Part shown: one piece after another, positions 1-8,101 of the stretch | How the letters are laid out: every line of letters begins with the position of its first letter | How positions within the stretch are numbered: position 1 is the first letter of the stretch | From: DAOTTI01 sp034437795 | GTDB taxonomy: Bacteria; Chloroflexota; UBA11872; UBA12225 | Length of the DNA stretch: 25,505 nt | NCBI GenBank assembly: GCA_034437795.1 | Contig: DAOTTI010000277.1 | Coordinates: 1 to 25,505 of the forward strand | Direction of reading: 5' to 3' | Made by a program: the position numbers and the translations under genes | Notes under the pieces: model-generated | Told to the model about the DNA's origin: nothing | Seen by the model: only the letters and a program-made list of their open reading frames with translations | Database searches by the model: none

Positions 1-189
1 GGCCCCCGGGCCGGTTGCCGTCTCCCCAATCTCCAGCGTGGTCTCATCTCCACCCCGCACGGCAAAGCCAATCTGGTCCTGCTGGAAGCCGGCGCGATGC
101 AGCTCATCGACGGCTCGCTCCGCCGCCGCGCGATCGGTGAAGGCTCCCGCGGCAATCGATCGCCCAGTATTCGGCGGTGTCGTGACCAT
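1..189 (-). CDS. YflT/GSP17M-type stress-domain protein, 5' part only
   Basis: The first 63 codons read without a stop from an ATG at 189 off the left edge. A clear ribosome-binding site, GAGGAGG, lies seven to eight bases upstream on the minus strand. The N-terminus carries AF-x5-AERA-x3-L-x2-AGF (residues 16-35), the start of the small alpha/beta fold seen in general-stress proteins of the YflT/GSP17M group, followed by a segment reading IGFAVRGGDE. The same spacing of residues occurs in the complete gene at 23295-23864, so these look like paralogous domains. The role is unknown; the family is stress-induced in Bacillus, but that says little about this organism. The rest of the protein is outside the window. 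Confidence 0.72.
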   Translation of the reverse strand, partial: MVTTPPNTGRSIAAGAFTDRAAAERAVDELHRAGFQQDQIGFAVRGGDETTLEIGETATGPGA

Positions 190-200
190 TGTCCCTCCTC

Positions 201-221
201 TTGGCGCCCGTCCGGCGCCAA
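201..221. promoter_or_regulatory. Perfect inverted repeat next to the ribosome-binding site of the left-edge gene
   Basis: TTGGCGCC (201-208) and GGCGCCAA (214-221) are perfect 8-bp arms around a 5-base spacer. On the minus strand the repeat ends directly before the GAGGAGG ribosome-binding site of the stress-domain gene. It could be an operator dyad or an RNA hairpin next to the ribosome site; the sequence does not decide between them. Confidence 0.45.
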
Positions 222-439
222 GTCCTTCCCCCGCACAACCTGTGCCGCGCCGTCCGCGCGCAGCCGGCCCCTGGGTCTATCTACCAGACCCTGCTGGCGC
301 TATGCCGTAGCGAGCAGCAGCCGGCTGTTAACCGGTAGGTTCGAGCAGCTCCCGCTGGCGCGCCCAGGCTAGAGCCGTCGTCCCTCTTCTCTTCCCCTCG
401 CGGGAGCGGCGGGGGCCAGCCGCACCACCGTGGCCGGCG

Positions 440-595
440 TTCCCCCGCTCCGACACGGAGCGGGGGCGTCAGGGCCCAGCCGCACGGTGACGTCGAGTGG
501 AACAGGGGTGCGGCGCGGCCCCGGCCGAAGGGGGTGAGGGCTGCCCTCCTGTCCCGGTGCGGGGCAGCCACGGCCGAAAGGGGGCGAGGTCCGCC
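440..595 (-). repeat. Composite dispersed repeat, copy 1
   Basis: Read on the minus strand, this holds two tandem units, each beginning CCCCTTTCGGCC or CCCCCTTCGGCC and running into a GCxGCxCCGCACC-like stretch. They are followed by a hairpin with arms CCCCGCTCCG/CGGAGCGGGG around ACA (about 443-465). Related copies lie at 16777-16857 (24 identical bases in the hairpin) and 21516-21655 (same tandem-unit layout). Open frames here are low-complexity and unconvincing. It sits in the 778-bp gap between the left-edge gene and the histidine kinase, where I see no gene. Confidence 0.65.
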
Positions 596-827
596 ACCGC
601 TGCTGATCCGGATGTGTTGCGCATACCCGGCAGCGGCCGCGGCTTCGACAAGCGTGGCCGGCGGACCGTACCATCCGCGCCGGCTCCGCGAGCTCATCCG
701 GATCCGTCAGCGCCGGTGGTTCCTTCCGTCTCGCTGGGGCCGCCCCGTCTGCGGCGGGAACGCCGGGCGAGGGAGAGGACGCCGCTCGTGACGAAGCTGA
801 GCCGCTTCCACTTCGCCGTGATGCGAC

Positions 828-915
828 CGTGAAGCCAAAGGAGAGAGCCCCTGGGAATAGACGGCCCTGTAAGGGCAACCCGGTGAAAGACGGCCCGTCG
901 GTCCCCTGATGGCGA
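828..915 (+). promoter_or_regulatory. Possible structured 5' leader of the histidine-kinase gene
   Basis: The stretch ahead of the kinase gene differs from the surrounding repeat. It has a small hairpin GCCCT-GTA-AGGGC (about 865-877), a direct repeat AGACGGCCC on both sides of it, and purine-rich joints such as GGTGAAAGACGG. I could not fit it to a known riboswitch consensus. It may be a leader RNA or only a promoter-proximal region. Confidence 0.2.
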
Positions 916-967
916 GGGCCAGGCTCATGCGGGCACCTGCCGGAATACTATGTAATGATGGCAGTCG

Positions 968-2515
<1,548 letters not shown>

Positions 2516-2531
2516 CTCACCGGTGAGCCCA

Positions 2532-3236
2532 ATGGCCACGCGAGGGTCTCCCTCGGTGCTGCTCGTCGACGACGAGCCGCAGCTGCGTCGCTACGTGGGC
2601 GCCAGCCTCAGAGCGCGCGGCTATGAGGTAGTGACGGCTGCGGACGGCGCGGAGGCGCTGAGGCTCTTTGCCGAGATCCAGCCGGACCTGGTGATCCTGG
2701 ACATCGCCATGCCCGGCCCGGATGGCTTTCAGGTCTGCGAGGCCATCCGGCGCGCCTCAAACGTGCCGGTGATCATGCTCTCGGCGCGAGGCCAGGAACG
2801 AGACAAGGTGCGCGCGCTCGATCTGGGGGCCGACGATTACCTGACCAAGCCGTTCGGCGTGGAGGAGCTGCTGGCCCGCGTGCGCGCGGCGCTGCGGCGG
2901 GCGGGCGAGGCGGGGCGGCCGGCGGCGCCGGCCCCCTACCGGCACGCCGGGCTGGAGGTCGACTTCGGAGCGCGTCGGGTCACCGTCGATGGCCGCGAGC
3001 TGCGCCTGACCCGCACGGAGTACGAGCTGCTGGCGACGCTGGCTCGCCACGCGGGGCGAGTGCTGATGCACCGCGAGCTTCTGCAGCGGGTGTGGGGCGC
3101 CGAGTACGGAAACGAGCACGAGTACCTGTGGGCCTACATCCGCCGCCTGCGGCGCAAGCTGGGCGACGACGCCGAGCGCCCCCGCTTCATCCTGACCGAG
3201 CCCGGGGTGGGCTACCGCCTGCCTCCGTCCGACTGA
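2532..3236 (+). CDS. OmpR/KdpE-type DNA-binding response regulator
   Basis: Partner of the preceding histidine kinase. It has a receiver domain (about 8-120) with acidic pocket DDE, phosphoacceptor Asp57 in VILDIAMP, and switch Lys106 in TKPF. A trans_reg_C winged helix follows (about 132-232), ending in the usual LTEPGVGYRL wing. I place the start at the ATG at 2532 because GGTGAG (2522-2527) sits four bases before it. An in-frame GTG at 2523 would lie inside that ribosome site and adds only three residues. Family and layout resemble KdpE, but no potassium-transport genes are present, so the target genes are unknown. Confidence 0.93.
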   Translation: MATRGSPSVLLVDDEPQLRRYVGASLRARGYEVVTAADGAEALRLFAEIQPDLVILDIAMPGPDGFQVCEAIRRASNVPVIMLSARGQERDKVRALDLGADDYLTKPFGVEELLARVRAALRRAGEAGRPAAPAPYRHAGLEVDFGARRVTVDGRELRLTRTEYELLATLARHAGRVLMHRELLQRVWGAEYGNEHEYLWAYIRRLRRKLGDDAERPRFILTEPGVGYRLPPSD

Positions 3237-3309
3237 CGGCCAGGTGGGTCACCCTCTCCCCCCGTAGCCGGCACCCCGTGTGCCGGAGGCGGCCTCTCTC
3301 TGGCTGACG

Positions 3310-3335
3310 GCCGGGCGCGGCGCGCGGCGTTTTTT
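3310..3335 (+). terminator. Probable intrinsic terminator of the kinase-regulator operon
   Basis: Arms GCCGGGC (3310-3316) and GCGCGGC (3322-3328) pair at six of seven positions and are followed one base later by six T residues (3330-3335). T runs are rare in this GC-rich window, which supports the call. The one mismatch and GC-repetitive context lower confidence. A second hairpin without a T run, CCGGCAC/GTGCCGG, lies just upstream (3268-3286). Confidence 0.5.
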
Positions 3336-3577
3336 CAGGCACTGTTCAGGGGGGCGCGCCCTTCGTTCATCCATGCTTCAGGTGTGCCGGCTAGACTGGG
3401 CGGCAGCACCGCACGTGACATCGCGGGGCGCAGGGCGGAGCCGTAAGGTCCGGGGGGACGCACGCCCGTACGCAGGTGTCACGACGGCGACGTGGCCACG
3501 GCGGTGCCTGCTGCAGGGCGGCGGTCTGGCAAAGGCGCCGGAACGCCGCACTCCGGCCTAGGAGGGGGACGGACCCG

Positions 3578-4057
3578 ATGAGCGAGGCTGTAGCGTTACC
3601 GGCGCGGACGGAGAGAGCGCCGACCGGCCGGGGGCCGGTTGAGCGGCCGCGGCCGGTGCGTGTCCTGCTGGTGGATCCCGATCTGGACGTGGCCGGCGCG
3701 CTGGCGGCGCACTTTTCGGCCGCCGGATGGCCGGCGTCTGTGGCGCTGGACGGGCTGGAGGCGCTCTACGCCCTGGATCGGGAGACGCCCGACCTGGTGG
3801 TGCTGGATCTGGACCTGCCGGTGGTCTCCGGTTTCCGGCTGCTCTTCCTGCTTCGGCGTAACCCCGAGACCGCCAATATTCCGGCCATCGTGCTCACGTC
3901 GCTGAGCTTTCAGGAAGCGCTGGACGCCATCCGCGCCGGGGCGGACGACTTTATCGCCAAGCCGGCGGCGCCGGAGGAGGTGCTGGCGCGGGCGCGGCAG
4001 CTCCTGGCACGCACGAGCCGGCGGGCGGACCTGGTCCGCCAGAGCGCCGTGGCCTGA
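3578..4057 (+). CDS. Receiver-only (single-domain) response regulator
   Basis: A 159-residue protein made of a Pro/Arg-rich N-terminal tail (1-27) and one receiver domain. Phosphoacceptor Asp77 lies in VVLDLDLP and switch Lys128 in AKPA; the Thr/Ser switch position is in VLTSLS (105-110). There is no output domain, so it probably works by protein contact, like CheY or Spo0F, or feeds a phosphorelay. The usual acidic pair at the pocket reads VDPD instead of VDDE, so one acidic residue is replaced by proline. The ATG at 3578 is chosen because GGAGGGGG lies about ten bases upstream; an extended frame to 3476 has no such support. A terminator candidate separates it from the two-component pair upstream. 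Confidence 0.88.
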   Translation: MSEAVALPARTERAPTGRGPVERPRPVRVLLVDPDLDVAGALAAHFSAAGWPASVALDGLEALYALDRETPDLVVLDLDLPVVSGFRLLFLLRRNPETANIPAIVLTSLSFQEALDAIRAGADDFIAKPAAPEEVLARARQLLARTSRRADLVRQSAVA

Positions 4058-4288
4058 CGGCGGGCCGCCGCGGGCCCGGATGGCGCGCCGGCTCGGGGTC
4101 CCGCGGGCGGGCGCAGCGGCGCGTTTGCCATCAGCCGTTCGTCGCTGGTCGGCACGGTGCCAGTGGGTCACTTGCCTTGGCTATGGCCATTGGCTCCCCT
4201 GGTGGAATGGCAATGGGCATGACAAACGACCCACCAGGACGCGAATGGCCCGCACCGCAGCGTTCAATGGTTGGAGTGGTGGTGAGTA

Positions 4289-4822
4289 ATGGCAGCGATG
4301 GCCCCCACGCAGCCGACCCTTCCCGGGCGGCGGGTGATGCCGGCAGTGGCGTTGTGGCTGGTGGCCGGCCTGGCCTACCTGGTGGTGCTCGCCGGCCTGG
4401 GCACTGCCGCCGGCCGGCTCCTGCTCCAGCGTGACCGTGATGGCTCGTGGCAGAGCGCCTGGCCGGCGGCGTGGCAGCACGGCATCCTGCTTGGGCCGGC
4501 GCTCTCCGCGGAGGAGCTCAGCCTGGTCCTGTCCTATGCCACCTCTATGCGCCCTGATGACGCGCTGATCCAGGTGAGGCCGGGGGTCTTCGCCAAGCGG
4601 AGCAACGTCGCGGGCATCGTGATCGGTGGGCGGGTCGTCTATTACGACGTCTTCCCCCACCAATCCTACGGGCCGCTCCGTTCCGGCAAGGTGACCGGCC
4701 CTGAGATCCAGGTCTTGGCCCAGGAGCTGCTTGACGGCCCCGAACGCGACCCGTGGACCGGCGGACGGTCGGACACCCTGGTGCTGGTCTACATACGGAA
4801 AGACGCGGGCGCGGGCGACTGA
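4289..4822 (+). CDS. Hypothetical protein with one N-terminal membrane helix
   Basis: A 177-residue protein I do not recognise. Residues 16-45 form a hydrophobic segment after an Arg pair (GRRVMPAVALWLVAGLAYLV), most likely a signal anchor that leaves the rest outside the membrane. The soluble part contains YYDVFPHQSYGPLRSGKVTGPE and an alternating hydrophobic tail, VLVYIRKD, consistent with a small alpha/beta domain. GGTGAG stands three bases before the ATG. The 231 bases upstream (4058-4288) carry no gene I can support. Its neighbours are a receiver protein and an aldolase and give no clear functional link. Confidence 0.68.
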   Translation: MAAMAPTQPTLPGRRVMPAVALWLVAGLAYLVVLAGLGTAAGRLLLQRDRDGSWQSAWPAAWQHGILLGPALSAEELSLVLSYATSMRPDDALIQVRPGVFAKRSNVAGIVIGGRVVYYDVFPHQSYGPLRSGKVTGPEIQVLAQELLDGPERDPWTGGRSDTLVLVYIRKDAGAGD

Positions 4823-4840
4823 CCGGCGGGAAGCAGCCCT

Positions 4841-4887
4841 CACCCCCTAGCCCCCTCTCCCGCACGCGGGAGAGGGGGACGAAGGCC
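4841..4887. repeat. CCCTCTCC/GGAGAGGG hairpin repeat, long-stem copy
   Basis: The arms CCCCCTCTCCCG (4851-4862) and CGGGAGAGGGGG (4867-4878) form a perfect 12-bp stem around CACG, preceded by CCCTCACCCCCTAG. There is no T run, so a plain intrinsic terminator is unlikely. Shorter relatives occur at 21750-21770, 23246-23266, 25284-25304 and 25345-25365, always between genes. Confidence 0.7.
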
Positions 4888-4933
4888 ATGGTCGGCCAGG
4901 GTATCCTCGCGTGACAGAGGAGGCAAGTAGACC

Positions 4934-5638
4934 ATGGCCACGGTGGAACGCGGATTGGCCGGCACACCGCACGCGGCCGGCCCTGGCGGCCAGAAGGCAG
5001 CGATCATCGAGCGCCTGACCGGCACGGGCGTGGTAGCCATCATGCGCCACACGGACGCCGCCCTGGCGATTGAAGCGGCTGAGGCGCTGCTGCGCGGTGG
5101 CGTGGACGTGGTGGAGGTGACGTTGAATACGGCGGGCGCGCCGGGCATGATCCGCCGGCTGGCGGACCACTTCGGCGATCGCATGCTCATCGGCGCGGGG
5201 ACCGTGCTCTCGCCGGCCGGCGTGCAGCAGGCCATCGATGCGGGGGCGCGGTTCATCGTCGCGCCCAATACCGATCCTAAGGTGGTCACGCTGTGCACGC
5301 AGCTCCAGGTGCCGGTCATCCCGGGGGCGTTTACCCCTACGGAGGTGGTGGGGGCCTGGGAGCTAGGCGCCGACCTGGTCAAAGTGTTCCCCGTCTCGTC
5401 AGTCGGGCCGCGTTACATCCGTGACCTGCGAGGTCCCCTTCCAGACATCCCGCTGGTGCCGACTGGCGGGGTGACCGCGGAGAATGTGGCCGACTTCATC
5501 CGCGCCGGCGCGGTGGCCGTGGGCGCGGGCGGCGATCTGGTGGACAGAAGTGTCGTGGAGCGGCGCGACTTCGGGGAGCTAGAGCGTCGAGCGCGCGCCT
5601 TCGTCGCCGGTGTGCGCGCCGGGCGTGGGCAGGGCTGA
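4934..5638 (+). CDS. eda: KDPG/KHG aldolase (2-dehydro-3-deoxy-phosphogluconate / 4-hydroxy-2-oxoglutarate aldolase)
   Basis: A class I aldolase that cleaves 2-keto-3-deoxy-6-phosphogluconate to pyruvate and glyceraldehyde 3-phosphate (Entner-Doudoroff route), or 4-hydroxy-2-oxoglutarate to pyruvate and glyoxylate. The TIM-barrel signature is complete: Glu61 in VEVTLNT, the glycine-rich IGAGTVL (86-92), PGAFTPTE (130-137), the Schiff-base Lys150 in DLVKVFP, and the phosphate-loop PTGGV (176-180). At 234 residues it has about 20 extra N-terminal residues over the E. coli enzyme. GAGGAGG sits about ten bases before the ATG. No edd or sugar-kinase gene lies nearby, so its pathway here is open. 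It converges with the aminotransferase. Confidence 0.93.
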   Translation: MATVERGLAGTPHAAGPGGQKAAIIERLTGTGVVAIMRHTDAALAIEAAEALLRGGVDVVEVTLNTAGAPGMIRRLADHFGDRMLIGAGTVLSPAGVQQAIDAGARFIVAPNTDPKVVTLCTQLQVPVIPGAFTPTEVVGAWELGADLVKVFPVSSVGPRYIRDLRGPLPDIPLVPTGGVTAENVADFIRAGAVAVGAGGDLVDRSVVERRDFGELERRARAFVAGVRAGRGQG

Positions 5639-5730
5639 GCCGACGACTGGGACTGGGCGCACTGGGAGGGGCCGTGTGGCGGCGCGAGCGGGCGGTGGGC
5701 CCGCGTTCCTCTCGCCGTGAATAAGCCGGG

Positions 5731-6915
5731 TCAGGCGGCCGCGGCGCGGCGGAGCCGCTCCACGCCCCGCTGGATCCGCGCTAGCCCTTCCTGAAGCTCG
5801 TCCATCGACGTGGCGAAGGAGAGGCGCAGGAAGCCTTCGCCGTGCCGGCCGAAGGCGGTGCCGGCCAGGACGGCGACGCCCTCCTCGTCCAGCAGGAAGT
5901 CGGCAATCTCCTTGCTGCTCCGGCCCGGTACGTCCACCCTGGGGAAGGCGTAGAAGGCGCCGCCGGGCGCCAGACAGTGGACGCCCTCAATCTGGTTGAG
6001 GCCTCTGACCACCAGCTCCCGCCGGCGCCGGAACTCCTCCAGCATGGCGGCGACCGGCTCCTGGGATCCTTCTAAGGCCGCGATCCCCGCCATCTGCACG
6101 AAGCTGGCGGTGCAGGAGGTGACGTTGGTCTGCAGCCGCGTCAGGTGGGGCACCAAACGCTCCGGCGCCACGCCATAGCCCAGGCGCCAGCCGGTCATGG
6201 CGTAGGTCTTGGAGAACCCATCCAGCAGGATCGTCCGCTCCGCCATGCCGCGCAGGGTGGCGATAGAGTGGTGCGCGCCCTCGTAGATGAGGCGGGAGTA
6301 GATCTCGTCGGCGAGCACCCACAGGTCACGTGCGCGAGCGATCTCGGCGACGGCCTCCAGGTCGGACCGGTCCAGCACCCCGCCGGTGGGGTTCTGGGGC
6401 GAGTTGAGGATGATGAGGCTGGTGCGGGCAGTGACGCGCTGGCGCAGCTCATCCGGATCGAAGCGAAAGGCGCGCTCCTGGCGCAGCGGCACCGGCACCG
6501 GGGTGGCGCCGATGTAGCGCACCACAGACTCGTAGATGGGAAAGCCCGGATCGGGCACCAGCACCTCATCGCCTTCATCCACGACGGCCAGGATGGAGAA
6601 GAAGAGGATGGGCTTGGCGCCCGGCGTGACGACCACCTGCTCCGGCGAGACCGGGATCCCCCGTGTGGCGGAAACGTAGCGGGCAATGGCCTGGCGCGCC
6701 GGCATCAGCCCGGCGGACGGGCCATAGTGGGTGTAGCCCTCATCGATGGCGCGTTTGCCGGCCTCCTTGACATGCGGCGCCGTCTCGAAGTCCGGCTCGC
6801 CGATCTCCAGGTGCACAATGCGGCGGCCCTGGGCTTCCAGGGCACGGGCCCTGGCCAGGACCTCGAAGGCGCCCTCGGTGCCCAGGCGGTCCATGCGCGC
6901 GGCGATCTTCGGCAT
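5731..6915 (-). CDS. Pyridoxal-phosphate aminotransferase, class I/II (AspC/AlaT-like fold type I)
   Basis: A 394-residue PLP enzyme that moves an amino group between an amino acid and a 2-oxo acid in the cytoplasm. Key residues are visible: Asn175 in SPQNPTG, Asp203 and Tyr206 in LADEIYS, the PLP-binding Lys236 in GFSKTYAMTGWRLGY, Arg244, and the substrate-carboxylate Arg364 in FLRLSFA. The start is the ATG at 6915, because GGAGGAG lies five bases before it. An upstream ATG at 6975 lacks such a site and adds 20 non-conserved residues. Members of this subgroup act on aspartate, alanine, aromatic acids or LL-diaminopimelate, and I cannot tell which applies. It lies about 98 bases downstream of the CvpA-CAP gene. 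Confidence 0.92.
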   Translation of the reverse strand: MPKIAARMDRLGTEGAFEVLARARALEAQGRRIVHLEIGEPDFETAPHVKEAGKRAIDEGYTHYGPSAGLMPARQAIARYVSATRGIPVSPEQVVVTPGAKPILFFSILAVVDEGDEVLVPDPGFPIYESVVRYIGATPVPVPLRQERAFRFDPDELRQRVTARTSLIILNSPQNPTGGVLDRSDLEAVAEIARARDLWVLADEIYSRLIYEGAHHSIATLRGMAERTILLDGFSKTYAMTGWRLGYGVAPERLVPHLTRLQTNVTSCTASFVQMAGIAALEGSQEPVAAMLEEFRRRRELVVRGLNQIEGVHCLAPGGAFYAFPRVDVPGRSSKEIADFLLDEEGVAVLAGTAFGRHGEGFLRLSFATSMDELQEGLARIQRGVERLRRAAAA

Positions 6916-7013
6916 GCCAGCTCCTCCGGTGTGCCGGGCTGCGGGCGCCACGGCGTGCCCCGCATGCTCCGGCACGCTCCTCTTGTGGAATGCTGTCGGG
7001 GCGGCGCTCCGGC

Positions 7014-8075
7014 CTACCCCGCAAAATCCTGGGTGAACATCCGGCCGTGAAGACCCGCGCTCATCACGCCGATGCCGACACGGCTGAAATGAGGCGCCAG
7101 GATGTTGGCCCGATGGCCCGGCGACGCCATCAGGCCGCTGTGGGCGACCTCCACGGTCGGCGCGTAGGCGATATTCTCCCCGGCGACGTCGAACGCGATG
7201 CCTGCTCGGCGGAGCCGATCGGGGAGCGTACCAGATACCGGCGAGGTATGCGCAAAGTAGCCGAGGCGGAACATCTCTTCGCTGTGCCGGCGGGCGACAG
7301 CGCGCAGCCCTTCGTCCATCACCAGGGGCCGGAGCCCGGCCCTGGCGCGCTCCTGGTTCACCAGGTCGAGCATGCTCGTCTCCGCCGCCGGGTTCGCCAC
7401 GGGGCTGGCCTGCGCCGGCAGGCGGACCCCTTCCTCGGGCTGGATGACGCGCGTGCGGAAGACGAGGCCTGTGCCGGCCAGCTGCCCCGCCAACTGCTCC
7501 AGGGGCGGGAGCATGGTGCCGGCCTGTCTGGCCAGCCGGCTGGCCAGGGCCGACTGGTTGATGGCCTCGGCCAGGGGGGCGCTAATGGGGAACAGGTAGA
7601 GGGGCGTCAGCACCAGCGCGGCGACGATCAGGCCCTGCACTAGGCCCGGCGCCAGGCCCAGCAGGTGGTCCAGCAGGGCCAGCGGGCCCAGAAGCCGGCG
7701 CACCGGACGGAACAGGGCCAGCAGGACGCGGACGAGCTGGGTCACCGCCAGGTGGGCCACCACCAGAACGGCCAGAAAGCCGGCCGCGTTGGCCAGGAGC
7801 GGGGGCCAGGCATAGCGGTCATTGAGCCATCCCGCCACCCAGGGGTAGCCCCGCAGGGCCGCCACCAGGGTCGCGGCGGCGCCGAGGATGCCCAGCGTGC
7901 CGGCGACGAACCCGCGCCGTATCCCGTCCAGGGCAAAGAGGCCTAGCACGACCAGCAGCACGGCATCGACGGCGTTCATCGCGCCCGCCCACTCCGGTAG
8001 GGCGGCCCCGGAGAGGAGATCGTTGATTGCGCGGGCCAAGTCGGGCAGGGCGGCGCCGGAGAGGAGGTCATCCAT
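7014..8075 (-). CDS. CvpA-family membrane protein fused to a C-terminal CAP/SCP (YkwD-like) domain
   Basis: A 353-residue fusion. Residues 33-165 are a CvpA-type membrane domain with about four helices, starting MNAVDAVLLVVLGLFALDG. After a linker, residues 235-352 form a CAP/SCP domain with LVNQERARAGLRPL, His264, GENIAY (299-304) and SPGHRANIL (318-326). The CAP part should lie outside the membrane. The N-terminus holds a 16-residue tandem duplication (DLLSGAALP at 3-11 and 19-27). Its two nine-codon cores differ at four bases, all synonymous, which argues that translation starts at or before 8075 rather than at the family-typical Met at 7979. No Shine-Dalgarno sequence is visible at either start. 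It is divergent from the GNAT gene, whose start is 26 bases away. Confidence 0.85.
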   Translation of the reverse strand: MDDLLSGAALPDLARAINDLLSGAALPEWAGAMNAVDAVLLVVLGLFALDGIRRGFVAGTLGILGAAATLVAALRGYPWVAGWLNDRYAWPPLLANAAGFLAVLVVAHLAVTQLVRVLLALFRPVRRLLGPLALLDHLLGLAPGLVQGLIVAALVLTPLYLFPISAPLAEAINQSALASRLARQAGTMLPPLEQLAGQLAGTGLVFRTRVIQPEEGVRLPAQASPVANPAAETSMLDLVNQERARAGLRPLVMDEGLRAVARRHSEEMFRLGYFAHTSPVSGTLPDRLRRAGIAFDVAGENIAYAPTVEVAHSGLMASPGHRANILAPHFSRVGIGVMSAGLHGRMFTQDFAG

Positions 8076-8101
8076 CGGGTCGTAAACTGGCAGCAGATTG
8101 T

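Noticed and set aside
369..878. Long minus-strand open frames in the first kilobase
   Set aside because: They run through the dispersed repeat, read as Arg/Pro/Gly-rich low complexity, and have no ribosome site or recognisable motif.
828..915. Cobalamin or cyclic-di-GMP riboswitch upstream of the histidine kinase
   Set aside because: Short matches such as GGGCAACC and GGTGAAA are present, but not in the order or with the paired elements these riboswitches require.
5688..5704. Terminator between the aldolase and the aminotransferase
   Set aside because: GCGGGC-GGTGG-GCCCGC forms a short stem but has no T run on either strand.
6145..7050. Open frame of about 300 codons opposite the aminotransferase
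   Set aside because: Antisense shadow of a gene with intact PLP motifs; composition is His/Gly/Arg-rich and not protein-like.
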